64,000 nt of DNA from Paragordius varius (taxonomy: Eukaryota > Nematomorpha): the NCBI GenBank assembly GCA_964247055.1, contig OZ176053.1, positions 4,154,001 to 4,218,000 on the forward strand. Reading direction: 5' to 3'. Below the pieces are notes generated by a model. It searched no databases, was not told where the DNA came from, and worked only from the letters and a program-made list of their open reading frames with translations. This document shows, piece after piece, positions 46,690 through 60,183 of the stretch (positions are counted from its first letter, which is position 1; each line of letters opens with the position of its first letter). A program made the position numbers and the translations under genes.

Positions 46690-49357
46690 TGTACCACACA
46701 CTTTTAAATTTTTACTTAATGAATCATACAAACTCGAAATATGTGTGTGTAATTACAAAAGTATTAACATGACATGTGTCACCATTAGATAATGCTAATA
46801 TACATTTCCTACTTGTTTTTTTTGGTGCTTATATCATAAGAAAAAACCGCAAAATTATTCAACAATATAATTAATTTAAAGTAAGTACCATGTCGGAATA
46901 AATTATTTTTTACAAGATTTCCTGTTTATTTTTAAACCATTACAAAACACACTGACCAATACACCTCTTAACCTCTTATAGTATATATATTTGATTTTAA
47001 TCTACTTATTGTGAATAAACTTTTTAGTTCTGTCCATAAAAAACTTTTTGTCATACGACAAATAGATGTTAAGGAGGTCGGCCGCCAAAAATTAGCATTT
47101 AAATGCGAAAAAAATGATCCATATTTTGTTTGTTAGATAAAAAAAAGTTTTTTTGCGACATGTTGAATAAATATATATATGAACGTTTTGAAAAGAATGC
47201 GGTCATTTTAACTTTATTTTATTTTAAATAAATGATTCTTAGAAAATTAGAGTAGTAAGTTTACCGGAAAAACGGTTTGAGGCGAAACGTACCAATTATT
47301 AACGAATAAACAAACAAGTGTAGAAAGTAAACTTTATAATTTGTGTCCTACATTTATTTGAAGAAAAAAATTGTAATTTTTCAATTTAATGTAAAAAAAT
47401 TTAGTATGATACGTCTTCGTGGTACTTTCAAGATGTTACGTGGACAAAAACGGAAATTCTTTAATGTAAATATATCTATATATATGTAGCAAAATTGTAT
47501 ATAGGAAAAAATTTGACTAAAAAAAGGAAAAGGTGAAAAGGCAAAAATACCATTACAATGGTATAGTATCATTTAAACATCTCTTATAATTGGTGTATAT
47601 TATTTTCAGGTATATAAAATTCAATTTCAAATGCATATACATATAACTACAAAAATCCGTTATCAAACATATTATGTAACAAAGGGACAACCAATTTTAT
47701 AATTTTATACGTGTAAGACTTAATTAGACCCTTCGCATTTCCGGACACGATATGTTATGATGTTTAGATATTGTATTTGTTCTATTTTCACAAAATAATT
47801 ATCCCAAAATGTTATATATATACATATATATACTAATAGAATATGGCCTAAAGAAATTTATACTACTACATAGGGGCTCATAATTTTTTTCCAAAAAAAT
47901 GTTAATTCTTACGGTAATGGTAAAATCCAAAGGGTCACACGTCTCTAACCGTCTAGTAAAAACGATATCTGTAAAATTTTGATTTTGACGTCCTGAAATT
48001 ATTTGATAGTTTTGGGCCTTATCAACTTTCCAACCAACAACGGTGTTTTTCAGTGATCCATCCTAAAAAAATGGATAATATAATTAAAACATATTAAAGT
48101 ATTTATATTGGCGAGTTAAAATTAAGATGTACCCTAAATTTAATATATTATATCTGTCATATTATGATTAGCCTTCAATATTTATTCTAGCTTTTCATTA
48201 AAATTTAACATATATTGCTAAAACAATCAAATCTTGATTTTTGTTCAGCAATATGCTGACATAAAAATGACCTGATTAAAAGGTCACATTTTACAAAACG
48301 CTATTGATTGCAAAATTAAAAATCATTCATTCTATTGTAAATATATATATATATATATATATATATACACTTGAATTAGTATTAGTAAGTAAAACAATAT
48401 TTGCAGATATCTGCTGCCTGCTTCATATACACACGTGGCCCTAATTATATAATAAAAAATATTAATCAAAGTTCACAATCCCGTTATCTAATCTAAGTCA
48501 TCTTCTGTGAGCCACACTCATTTTTTATTATATCATCAATTTTTTAGTGTGTTAATTAATATATATATAAATATTACAAAATGATTCCACATAAACTTTT
48601 TTCGATATAAAATTAAAGATGATTACATATGTTATCTAATCTTGCCTTACCTTACTTCAACATCCAAAATCACTTTGAAGTCTTTACCAAATCAATGAAC
48701 TTAGATATATACCTTAAATGCAATTTTATTTTATTTTGATAAGTGGCATAAATAAATATTTGTTTGAACTTTCTCTATTGTTAAATAAAGTCAAAAACTC
48801 GACCTACCCATATTTTAATCAAATATTTTTTTCCAATTTACAATATTGCAATAGAACAAATGTCTATCTGCTCTTATTATAATATAATATAAAATATACG
48901 TATGTGTCCTACATTCCATCATTCAAGCTTATTTATATAAAAAAATATTGAAAACAAAATATTTAAACCACAATTACAATTATATACATATTTCAAAAAT
49001 ATGACAATGTTTGACACCTGTCCCCTCATTCCCTCCCTATTGTTCCAGATATTAACTATTTTGATTCATTGAAATTTATGAATTCGAAATAAATTAATTA
49101 AAAAATAAAATATTTATATTATAAATATGTATAATTTAATATAACAATTGATGTTTGGCAATGAAATAAATATACCATACTTAATTTGAAAAAATTATCT
49201 ATATTGAAAAATTTAAAAATATTGAATGAAAAAAAAAATTAAAAAATATTTAAATTATAATTCCATTTAATCTTATAAGCTCATATGCTTTTTTATTTCA
49301 AATGTAAATCTTTATCAGGTTTTAAAACGGTATAAAGTTTTTTTCAATTCAACAAGT

Positions 49358-49413
<56 letters not shown>

Positions 49414-51996
49414 AGCACTTTTAGTTTATCACACACACATACACAGTTTCAAAAATTAAAACTTGAAAGATATTATAAAATTATTGAATAGGATAGGATT
49501 GAATCATTGACACCGAAACTCTAAAATACGATTTTTTTGCAAACATACATTGTTGTATCATGTATGATAACAATGCATAATCCACTTTAAATTGCACTAC
49601 TTTTCTATTTTCATTATATACCTGTTGTAAAAAATATATTTGATGATACAGTTTTTTTATTTCAAGATAAATTCCTAAAATTTATAAATGGTCGTTAAAC
49701 ATAAAATATTTGTTTTGAAAAAATAAACTTTTTTTAGTTGATATAATAATTGTTTCAAATATTATAAATGCATATAAATCAGTTCAAGATTGTTGGAAAC
49801 TACTAGTATTTCTTTTACGGGATTAAAAATGTAGACAGTTAAGTCTACATTTTTGAGAAAAAAAACCCAATATTGGTAGGTTTAACTTACATAAATACGT
49901 GATTCGAAAAAATTAAACAAATTAAAATTAATTAATAAATGAAGAAAACTATATATCATCAACATCATACAACAAAATACATCATCTTACATGTTTGAAA
50001 CAATGTAACTAACAGCTAATATTCCTAAACATCAAAACATTTTTATAAGATTGGCGCCTTACTAATACACCATAATTTAATAAAAATACATAATTTATCA
50101 TTAAACTCCCCCCCCCCCCCCCAATATCTTACATAAATCAGAAAAGATAACTGTATAGTATATAGACATTTTTATGCTAATTCAGTTGCATCAAAAATAT
50201 TGGATTAGAGTGCTTTAGCCTATTTCGACATTGCAAGTTAAAAATCATATATTATAAAAAAATCTAAATTAAAATATATATCTTTATTAATTATTTTGAC
50301 CAAAATAAATGTACAATTTATAGGTTAATTAAATTATGAAATGGCAAAAGGTGAAAATGGGGGATTAGATAGAGTTGAGTTAAATATAACGGTAAATTTA
50401 TTACATTTACATAAAATATTTAATGAAATTGATAACAGTAGAAAAAATGACCAATATCGTCAACCGGAAAATTAACTCCGTCTAATTAATTTTTCTTATT
50501 TAAAAATTTATTTTTTATAGAATGAAACATTTATAAATCATAAAATCTAAGCTATATTTTGATAATATGTAATAAAATTTTTATTCCCATTAATGTAATT
50601 AATTATCAATATAATTACGATAAATAAATTATTATGAGTGTGTGTTTTCCATTTCAAAATTTTACAGTTTTACCATTGGCGACACGGTGTTTTATTGATT
50701 TAAGCTATTGTAAAATAAATTTTTTAATAAAATAGCTGATAAATTTCAACATTAAGGCACTGACTGATAAAAATTAAATTCCAAAGAATTGTTAAAATTT
50801 ATTTTTATTATACAAGTATATCAAGAAAAAATATTATTTATATGGAAGATATCGTAATAATACTTTCTTCTATTATGCAAGTGTCAAAAGCGGCATGTTA
50901 CAAAAGATGATATATATAAATAATAACACATATAATTTATTGTTGGTATAATTTATAAAACAAATAATTTTTATTTTTGTAAAGGACCTCTCTCTCTCTC
51001 TGTAAAACAAAATAAAATAAAAAAACTTTGTGTTTTATAAAATAACGTTTATTATACCAGTATAATATTTTTATATATCATTGTATGTCGTAACTTTTTG
51101 TTTGCATGTTTTAATGACCTTTTGAAAATTGCATTTTTTTTTAAACTATTGTAACATTACCAGAATAATTCTTGAATAAACTAATGTTTAGCCAATAAAC
51201 ATATTTGCAAAATTACAAATCGAATTACCAAATTTTAGGTTAACTTATAACTTTACATGTTAAGAGTAATAATTCTATATGTTCGTGCTGCCTATGTGAA
51301 TTTTAGCAAATCACTGTGAGATTTTTACACAGTATCGATTGACCAGTTTAAAAAATAAGTCACATGCTTTATAAAAAAATTACATAACAAAACAATAACC
51401 ATAGTATTTTTTACTGATATAAACAGTAAATTTTCTCTTTATATTAGTTTTTGATCGAATTTAACATTTTACAATAAGGACTATTTTATCTGTAATAAAA
51501 AAATTATTTATATTAGAGAACGTTATATTAACTGGGATACAAAAAAATTTATTAAAAAAATATTATATTTTACCTTTAAATAAGTTTGTCTGTCACTTTC
51601 ATTTATCCATGTGTATAAAAGATCTACATTTTTTAGTGTAGATTTGCCAGAAAATCCAAATGCAATAAGTCCTTTAGTTTTAACACGTAGTCGGACAGTA
51701 ATGTCTGAAAGATTAATATTCCATTGGATAAGATAATCGCAACATTTAATAGTTTTTAGATTAGAAATATTATTATCATCAATATCAGCATATTCTAAAC
51801 ACTTTTCAAATGGAAAATCTTCGAGTGAATTTTGGTTTTTTTCCTTGGCGAAATTGTTGCTAAATAAGGAATGACTATTGGCCTGAGTAATCAACAACAA
51901 AGTATTGGATAAAATTTGGATCATTATTAAATAAAAGGTGACGTTTCTTCTGAAACCCATTAAGCGCCGATTCCAGAATGCTTTATAAAATTTCAT
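39634..51996 (-). CDS. MOXD1-like: MOXD1/DBH-like protein with DOMON domain; copper sites degraded
   Basis: Eleven phase-consistent exons: 51574-51996, 47913-48062, 44720-45196, 44458-44604, 43541-43774, 42515-42653, 42183-42367, 41688-41876, 41067-41614, 40793-40949, 39634-40485; 1,166 residues (human MOXD1 is about 613). Signal peptide at about 20-41, DOMON domain (TKGLIAFGFSGK, TFTRRLETCDPLD-like block in exon 2), then the two copper-monooxygenase domains (KHAVLYAC, TYDSGVLSIG, IEGHCHGLCT, YASQFYTHG, FDEKFQDIQYYDG, GDHLITRCHYEN, CLQFVFYYPK) and a MOXD1-like tail. By eye against MOXD1/PHM, ligand His of the HH pair is Lys428 (His429 kept), the VHY His is Leu503, the first His of HxH is Tyr600 (His602 kept), and the Met ligand is Pro757. 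Four of six copper ligands are thus missing, so hydroxylase activity is unlikely. Asn-rich insertions lengthen exons 3, 9 and 11. The C-terminus is hydrophobic. Confidence 0.92.
40525..40700. mobile_element. Tc1/mariner-type MITE in an intron (172 bp plus TA duplications)
   Basis: Ends CAGTACCGATTTTATTGTTAG (40527) and, read inward from 40698, CAGTACCCACTTTATTGTTGG. Both are flanked by TA (40525-40526, 40699-40700). The inner region also pairs (TTGGCCAAT..., AGCGTATGATA...). It lies between the last two exons of the MOXD1-like gene. Confidence 0.8.
42786..43484. mobile_element. 699-bp non-autonomous element with perfect 8-bp target duplication
   Basis: Ends TAGGGTTGTGC in inverted orientation at both sides. 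Target duplication GTTACGAG is identical at 42778-42785 and 43485-43492. Subterminal regions carry several GGTCATGACC/GACCATGGTC palindromes. The 8-bp duplication points to the hAT superfamily. The interior (43018-43413) recurs at 59022-59430. No transposase frame. It lies in an intron of the MOXD1-like gene. Confidence 0.9.
44634..44669. repeat. (AT)n microsatellite
   Basis: About 18 AT units in an intron of the MOXD1-like gene. Confidence 0.95.
45197..47912. other. MOXD1-like intron, AT-rich
   Basis: 2.7 kb without recognisable exons. It has an (AT)n run at 46658-46687. Open frames here (for example 45765-46079) consist of AT-rich codons without family resemblance. Confidence 0.6.
46658..46687. 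repeat. (AT)n microsatellite
   Basis: About 15 AT units. Confidence 0.95.
48340..48367. repeat. (AT)n microsatellite
   Basis: About 14 AT units. Confidence 0.9.
49358..49410. repeat. (AT)n microsatellite, one interruption
   Basis: About 26 units with a single CAT interruption. Confidence 0.95.
50108..50122. repeat. Poly(C) run of 15
   Basis: Homopolymer in otherwise AT-rich sequence. Confidence 0.95.
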
Positions 51997-54900
51997 TTGT
52001 TAAAAATTTTGTGGATAGTTATAAATAATTTTCTGTGGTGGTTTAACAATTAATTTGGGTTCGTGATGTAATGATGTAAAAAATTTGCATATTATTAGTT
52101 AGGATAGGCGTGCACGATATCTACAAAAAGTAGTTGTGTTATAAAAAAAATTTAAATTTTGTTGTTGTGTTTTTCAATAAAGTTAAAAAGTTGTATCAAA
52201 AAAAATAAAAATCATAATCTTTTTTTAATTACTTTTTATTTTTTGTTATAGCCAATTGGGTGGTATAGTTTGGTAATTTATTTTTTATGGCACAAACGAT
52301 TCTAGACAAAAGCTTACATAACTTTAGAATGTATAGTTTTTTATTGTACGATAGATGAAGTGGTGTAAAGATAGGAATCAAAAAATGAAAGATTTTCATA
52401 GAATAAAATTAAAAAGGATTGGTATTTTCATAAATTTTGGTGTTTTCTTTCAGCAACATAACAAACAATAGGATAAAAAGAGGTATTTCCTGTTTTCTCT
52501 GAATAAGTTTTTAAAAATTTGGACGGCGAAAAAAAATCAAACTTTTTATAATAGCGAAAAAAAGCCCCAAATTGTCAAATCTGGGTTAACTTACCTTTAA
52601 ACACTTGTACGAATATAATGAACGGATATTTTCGGATTAGAAGAATAAAATTGAATAAGAATTTTAAAGTAAAAAATTTTGTGTATGAAAGTTATGAAAT
52701 AGGTATAAAGTCATACATTTAACATTTTTTTCAAATGTGCAATTAAAAATACAAATAAATTTCTTGAAGTGTGTTTATGTAATGTGATAAAAACACTAGC
52801 CAATCTATGATGTGGTCATTTTAGATTTTAAAACAAATATTTGGGTTCAAAATAAAAAAATAAAAAATAAAGATTATATTTTTCATCATTCAAGTGATTT
52901 ATGGTACGAATAACTTTAAAATAAAAATATTGAAAATTAATAATTCTGTTTTGTGGAGGTACATCTCTCGGTATATTTATACATATATATAATTTTAAAT
53001 AAACGATTTTAAATTACAAATACCTTTGTATTTTATATTATTATAATTATATCATTTAACCATCCTCTTGTGTTTTTTATACTACTGATAATATTAAATA
53101 CGTTTTATGTAATATTGTTTTTTTTTCAAAATCCTAATTGCAATCCGTTAAATACCTGGTAGCACTCTATAATAATAATAAAAAATATTTTTGTTTATGA
53201 ATAACTTTAAAATCTGTGCCCTAAACTTTGTCAAATAAAAAAAGGTTTGCAATATAGCACAAATTATATATTATTTACAGGTATTTTCACCTTCGTGCCC
53301 GTTTATAAAATAAAATATATTATGATTATACAAATGACCCTTAAAAAATTTCAATATTTTTTTGTCAGAAACCATAAAGCGTGTATATCCAATCATTTAT
53401 AATTAAACAATTGCATTTTTCTAAAGGATGGTAATTTTGTAATAATTTTTAAATATAATTACAAGGTAAATATTTGATTAATCTGTATTAATATATATCC
53501 TTTTTCCCAACACCTCTACACAAATTTTACGATTGAATGAATATATAAAAAATTATTCCATTTAAAATCATTATAAAAAGATGATAATGAACGCAAAAAT
53601 GGTTATTATTAATCATAATGATAACATACTCAATCAAATTTTTCAATCATATTATATCTTGAACGGATATTTAAAAGGAAGAAAGATGAAGGGATGGGTG
53701 TGTGAACGATATAATGATGAGTTATTAATGTAAAAATAGATAAATGAAAATGCCCTTTATCAACAAGTATAACTCAAACCTCAATTATTTAATAATAGAT
53801 CGCCTACAAATTATAATTAAATAAAATTGAAATATATATAAATAGTTCATTGATTTTGATCGGTGCTATAAAATTAATTCACAATTCATATATAATTATA
53901 GGGATTACTTATATAAGCCAAATAAAATTCACAAATGTCCCACCATTAAAGGGTTATATTTTCCGAAAGCCATTCACCTCATTCAGAGATGCTAAATAAA
54001 GAAATATTTGTATAAAATAAAGTTGCACAAATATAATTATAGATAAAATTCTGTTTTGGGTGTCATTTCTACCCACCTATCGGCTTACCAAGGAGGAGAT
54101 AAATTTAGGTCATAAAAGCGCATTAAATGCGCCTAGCAGCTGATTATTAGTTTTTCTATAATATAAACCAAATATTGAAATTCGGTATTAAGGAGTGATA
54201 CCACTTAAGCTGCTTTAACGTCGCTTGTTATAAAAATAACTACTTTTCTGAATTCACCTAATATGTTTCGTTTTACAACGGATACAAATTGAACCAAAAA
54301 AGTATAACATTTTTCTTTAATACATCCAAGGTATGTGATAGATTTCATATTTTAAAGCAATTATTAAATTTAGCCATATGTAAGCTCGACTTGGGGGTGG
54401 AAATATATGATTAATCAATATAAATTAGAACCATTTATCTAAACACGTAGGGCTAATTAAATAAATAATTTTTTAAACATTGATATTTGATGGAAATTTT
54501 GTAAAGTTTAAGCAACAAAATTTTTTAGTGATTCTTTAAAAATAAGTTAAATTATATTTTGCTTGGTTTGCGCTATGCAAAGGTATAAAACAAACGGTTT
54601 CAACCTTAAATGTCATTACAAATAAGTTAAATCTTATCTAAAATATATTTTTTGTGTTTGGTCTAATCATCAGAAATAGAGTTAATTATATTTTACATCA
54701 TTATTCGGTAATAGGGTCGATAACATATTTATAGCAAATTAAGCTGAAATTATTCACCTTTATATATATTAATTAAATTTTATAATTCAATTTCGTTCTA
54801 ATTTTTTTGAAAGAATATATATACACTCGTTTAAATCGGTGATGGTTGGTAAATGGTGGATATATATAATTGTGCATAGATTTCAAAATCAATATTGACA

Positions 54901-55779
54901 CTAAACCCTGAAATATTTTATTGTGAATATTGCGTAATTTTTTTATTAATTAATTATTTAATTTTCAAAAAATATTGTATGAATTAATTACATAATTGTA
55001 ATTTAATACTAATGAGAATTTTACATTATTTATAAGTTGACTATGCAGCATTTACAAAATATATATATGTCCTTTTAAAGTTAGGTACTTGGTAAAAACT
55101 CTCATATGAACTGAACTTAGAAAACTTAAATAAATAAATGTTTTTGTTATAAAAAACCCAAAATGATATAATTATAAGATTGGAATGTCTGCTTTTATTA
55201 GTAATTATAATAATTGTTTTTCATCCGATAATATGTGTACTATAACAGGTGAATTAGAATTTAGATTATTTGTTCTTTGAAAGTAATTAAGTGTATTATT
55301 AGTAACGTACAGGTAATTACGTTTGTGGATTTTTCGGTAAGTATCCTTCAAAAAATATTTTTTGTGTAAAAAAGGTTGTTTAATAACTTCAAATTTAACA
55401 GATTTAGTTTTAAATTAAAAATGTCTACATCATTGAGCTAGGAAAAGGTATATTAGATTGAGTTTTTGTTATCTAACTTATATTTTTAGCGGGTTATGGG
55501 TATTCGGATATAAGTTTCATGTTTTTATCTCAGCCTATGCCAGGTATAATCAGCGCATTTATAAGGAACATTTATTGAATATTGATAAAACATTATTTAC
55601 ATGACCCTTAAAAAATATTCATACTTATATTGGCATTTTTAATGTTAAATTACACCGAAATTATTGAATGTAATAGTAATTTAATCCTTATTGTCAGATG
55701 TTAAATGATTAATTAATAAAATATAATACTAAGGTCTTTATTTTATCATTTAGTAATCAAATCGAATTTTGTGACTGAA
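51997..55779. other. Intergenic, nothing recognised
   Basis: Upstream of the MOXD1-like start codon, so its promoter must lie at the low end. AT-rich throughout, with no exon, RNA gene or element terminus I can support. Confidence 0.5.
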
Positions 55780-56660
55780 AAAGAATCTTTGCGGCACGCA
55801 TTGCCATTAGAAGATCTGTTAAAAGTTTTTAGTTGGCAAAAACATATGCTCTATCGATTGACACATGTGAAACAGTTTCGAAAAAGATAAAATTTAATGT
55901 GAAGGAGTGTGGGTAATCTGTTAGACCATACAAATGCTAAGACGCTAAAGTGCAAGAGTAATGAGATGACCCACTTAAATTAGCATAAGCATTAAAATAA
56001 TTAGATGTCTACAGCAATAATAATTCGGCAAATAAGTCCACATAATGAACGTCAAATTTAAAGCAGCAACTTGTGAAATCATGCTTCAACGTCACAAAAC
56101 AAATTATTTTTGCATCGAATTGCGACGGGTGATAAGAAATGGCTTTATTATGTAATCCAAAGCAAAAAAATGGTGGCTCTCAACCTTGCCAGTCCATTAA
56201 CACCGCCAAATCGCCTCGTCAAGAGGACCGTGCTCTATGTCTGGTGGAGCTAGAGCGAAATTTTGATTTTGAACTTTTAAAACCCCGTGAAACCGTTAAT
56301 ACACAGTGCTCTCACCAAAAAATAATCAATTTAAACCATGAATTAATCAAAAAAAGACAGGAATTGGCCAGATGACAAATTAAGTATTTTACTATATGAC
56401 AATGCTTCGTTTCACATGAAACCAGAGAAAAACACTATCGCTTCGATGGGAATTTTTCGGCTCCCCTAAACTATTGTGACCGCGCCATCGGACTAATACT
56501 TCGCATCAATGGGGCAAACTATCTGAGAGCAAACTTCAATAATTTCGAAAACATTGGAAAATGGCTTGACGAATGGTTTTGCGCAAAAAATAATGTTTTT
56601 TTGGAATGGCATTTATATACCACCTGAGAGATAAGCGAAATGTGTAGAAGCCGTACAATT
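55780..56660 (+). mobile_element. Decayed mariner transposase
   Basis: Plus-strand pieces line up in order with Mos1-type mariner transposase: a CEIMLQRHK segment (56080-56105), an RNFDFELLKPRETVNTQC block (about 56250-56310), IINLNHELIKKRQELAR (to 56372), and a tail segment NIGKWLDEWFCAKNNVFLEW (about 56550-56605). Frameshifts and stops separate the pieces, and the stretch holding the catalytic aspartates is damaged. The 5' limit is approximate and inverted ends were not identified. Dead copy. Confidence 0.82.
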
Positions 56661-57084
56661 TTTGTATGAAAAAAAATAATTTCCTTTTTCTTTTGTTTTT
56701 TAGCAAAAAACCGGTTTAAAAAAACGCCAATATTGATAATCACCTTTAGCGTAATGATGGTTCTTTTGATTTTTGTCATTCATATATAATATCTATCACT
56801 TCCCATCGCTTTTGCGATAAGGTGCCTGAAAATGATAATTTGGATAATTTCCTGCACAGTTTCTAGTATTATGCGATATTATTTTTTTTCGATTTGCTTT
56901 TTAAACATGTAATTTGTTTTATTATAAACAACAACAAACCTTGCCATACTTATATTGTTTTATAAAATTATTTTTATAATTAAAATTTTTAACCCAATAT
57001 CTCATATAAAAAAAATTCCGAAAAAGCAGTTAACACTTAAAGCGTAATGGTAAGTTATTCATCTTAAGTTACAAATTAGAAAAT

Positions 57085-57300
57085 GATGGCAAGAAAACTG
57101 GCAAATTAGACCAACATCTGTGATTTGGTTGCTAAAATTGGGGATGGTCGAACATTTATCAAAATCGATGTTGACAATACTTAATAAATGCCGATAGATG
57201 CGCTACAAACAAACTATATTGTTATAAGATTGGAACACCAGTTAAAGGATTTATAACAACTAATGATATTTTGTAATGGGATATGTGTTATTTATTCAAA
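57085..57300 (+). mobile_element. Fossil Ty3/gypsy-like reverse-transcriptase fragment
   Basis: Short plus-strand stretch resembling the RT core of Ty3/gypsy elements (IGDGRTFIKIDVDNT). An isolated, broken fragment of an old LTR element; no LTRs recognised. Its orientation is opposite to the pol fragment at 57900-59010. Confidence 0.5.
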
Positions 57301-57899
57301 ATGGAAAAATATATGATAAAAGATTATAGTGCTCGTATATATACTAGTATCTAAAATGTATGTAAATTCATAGTGAGGTTGAAATATTCAATTGATAGAT
57401 GTAAAGTGCCTTTACGAATATTCTATAAATAAAGTGCATGTTTGGAGATTCCAAATAGTAAGATCACTTCCCGCTTCTAACGAAGGTCGATTTTATGGTT
57501 TCTCGCAGGGTAACGTCTTTCCTCCGCTATGGGTATGGTATAGGTGGAGCCGGCTCTGGTTGGCTGGGATCTAGATTACCAATCATTCTGTTACTATTGT
57601 TTGGGCTCAAGGTTATCCCGATATTCAACGGTTCCCTTATTGATGTTGATGGTTCAGTTTTCAGCGGTTAAGACATCATCCCTGGGAGTTACGTCATCAT
57701 CACAGATGTTGCTTGATGTTGGTTGCTGTTGTGTCTGGTGTATGAATTAATCGGCTATCACGGGTTTCACTCGGTCTTTGTCCCAAACCTTGTATGAAAA
57801 TAGCCCTGTACGATTAATGATCTTCGATGCACACCTGGACTTAGTTAATTTTTGATCATTACCGGGTCATTAATAACAAACGGACGAGGGGGGTGGCGC
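57301..57899. other. Unassigned sequence between retroelement fragments
   Basis: Less AT-rich than its surroundings and probably retroelement-derived. No domain recognised. Confidence 0.35.
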
Positions 57900-59010
57900 A
57901 TTTAATACTCGCACTACTAATTAACCAGGTTAGGGGGGTGTTTGTTTGAACATTAATTGAGCCGGGGTTTCTTTAGTTGTCGAGGGTGGATAGTTTCTAT
58001 AAGCTCATAGACTAGTATTAAAAGCTTCTTGAGTGGATATAGCGCTATTTTTAATCTCTTGTATTTATTTTTTTTCGATAATAACCTTTCTACCACCCCA
58101 TTGCTTTTAGGATGGTAGGGGTAACTTAAATATGTTTTCACCCCTAAAAGGTACGTAAAATGCTCATCGCAACTATCTTTCTTCTAAAATCAAATCTTGC
58201 ATAAGTTACTTCTAGTTTGTGGAATACATTCGCTGCGTGATTTTTTTAAAATAAACCGTGCCCATTTGGAGGAGCTATAAATTATTAACATTCAATAGTA
58301 ACCGTATACCGGTCGGGCTATATCAGTATGCAACATTGTCATCCCACTGATAAGATAAATTCTGGGGTACATTCGCCATACTACGTTGGCAAGATTCGCA
58401 CTGACTACTGACTTTTACCACTTTCTAATTCTCAATAACACGTGAATACAGCCATCGTTTTCATGGTCTCCACGCTGTTATAACCGCTGTGTAGGTATCG
58501 CATCCCACCTTTTAAAGTCATTTAAACTTAAAAAGTCAGATATGCCGAATACTCTATACGGTTTATAAACTTTTTTAGTTCTGGATTACTCCAGTCATGG
58601 TTGTTTAACGCTTTGATTACTTTTGTATTGGATCTAACGCGTTTCTTTTGTAATATCCTCTCTGCTTAACCGCACGTTGTGACAATTTAAAATCTCAGGT
58701 ATCGGGTAATCTCCGTCATAGGCATCGATCCGTCAATTCTAGAAAAATAATCGGCTATATGGCTCCCTTTTGGTGATTTATCTCGAAATCGTATTCATTT
58801 ATCTTATTTATCTATTTTAACACTTTTGGAATATGTATTTCTTAGGTTTTGATCTTTATTAATTAATTTTATAATGGTAAATGGTTAATATAACAATTTT
58901 TCTACCATACAAAACTATGAAACTTTCTTAGCAAACAATATTGCTTTCAGTTCTTTTTTGAGAGTGGACTAATTCCGTTCGGCGTTGCTACATTTTTGAG
59001 AGGCATATGC
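57900..59010 (-). mobile_element. Fossil Ty3/gypsy pol fragment (RNase H to integrase)
   Basis: Read on the minus strand the parts come in gypsy order: an RNase H segment (AMAYASQKCSNAER), a second RNase H-region segment (KGSHIADYFSRIDGS), an integrase zinc-binding remnant (SSQCESCQ) and an integrase core segment (YHPKSNGVVERL). The element is old and clearly broken, with several breaks. LTRs, gag and most of RT are not present next to it. Its high end abuts a truncated copy of another element at 59022. Confidence 0.8.
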
Positions 59011-59021
59011 CATCGCATCGT

Positions 59022-59430
59022 TATAACATTAGCATTTAAGCATATCCAGATACTTCGAAAAACAAAACAATCAAGGACTTTGCAAAACATGCAATTATTC
59101 CATAACCATAAAATGAGAAAACATCTTATATTTGGATATTAATTCATTGATGAAAGAAAGTGTAAAATAAACTAGGTATTTAATTTGAAATATCCAGTAT
59201 TAAAAGCTATGTATTTGAAGATTCAGAAGGCCACAAACATGTGGCAAAATTTGAAAACGAAATTCTTGGTTTGATTAAAAATATTTGTAAATAATAAATA
59301 TCAAAAAAATATATAATAAAATTTTAAGAAAAAACATGATATTATTAGTTAAACGCTAGTGTCGTACGAACATTATTTTCACAATCCAATATCGCATGGT
59401 ATTTACTTAAGTAAAAAGTAGCGATACAAC
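59022..59430. mobile_element. Truncated second copy of the 42786-43484 element
   Basis: Colinear with 43018-43413 of the intact copy: shared TTAGCATTTAAGCATATCCA, GATGAAAGAAAGTGTA, TTGAAATATCCAGTATT, AAGGCCACAAACAT and GGTATTTACTTAAGTAAAAAGT-like blocks. Both termini are missing. Confidence 0.85.
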
Positions 59431-59740
59431 AACTCCTACGTGATGCTTTCGTAATAGGACTTTGACAACCGCAAGAATTGCAAATCCACTCCAGGTATCC
59501 AGACGCTTTGTTAAACCGGAACCTTGGTCCATTAGAAATTGTAGATCTCGAATTGGCACACGAATTTGCTAGAGCCGAGCTACAGAATAACAATGCAACT
59601 ACATTAATAATAGTAAGACTATCTACCGACAAACAATGTCGAAAACTGCGACAACATACGGCACTGTGGCAAACAACCACCCAACATATGTCCGGCGTGA
59701 AGGCGGACGTGAGACAAAGGTGGTAAATATAAATATGCCA
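59431..59740. other. Unassigned GC-richer open segment, possibly retroelement-derived
   Basis: A segment of about 300 bp is open on both strands (plus frame to 59726, minus frame to 59345). A weak resemblance to LTR-element gag was not strong enough to call a family. It lies among element relics. Confidence 0.3.
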
Positions 59741-60183
59741 ATTGTTTGTCATGGTATAGACAGAAAATAAGACTTAAACAACGTTTTCAGGGGAAAAATT
59801 TGGAGAAATGATGTTTTTGTTTTTATATATTAAACAAAGGCATAAATCCACGAAAATTAAATCTCAGAATTATGGACAAGATATTAACATAACTAATATG
59901 TTAAGTTTAATATTACATAAAATTAATGAATACAACTGGTTGTAATATCGTTGCATATGGTTTGCAAATTAACACCGCTGATAAGATCATACTCATTAGA
60001 ACGTAAAGCTATTGATAGGAAATGACTGACAAGCGAACTAGTATTTTAAAAAAAAACTATTAGGACCAGGTTTTACACAGTTGCGTCTCATATAAATGGT
60101 GTAATTTATATTGGACTGAATGTAATAAAGGAATGCCAGTATAGTTGATTATACTTTTTTGCTGACTTCATGGACAAAGTTTT

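Larger units (their letters stand above)
48063..51573. other. First intron of the MOXD1-like gene
   Basis: 3.5 kb, AT-rich, with (AT)n at 48340-48367 and 49358-49410, a run of 15 C at 50108-50122 and a (CT)n run near 50985-51000. No exon recognised. Confidence 0.6.

Noticed and set aside
57392-57750. Plus-strand open frames of 60-68 codons
   Set aside because: No domain recognised; they lie among retroelement fossils in less AT-rich sequence.
59345-59752. 135-codon minus-strand frame, and the plus frame overlapping it
   Set aside because: Open on both strands without recognisable domain; the possible gag resemblance was too weak to assert.
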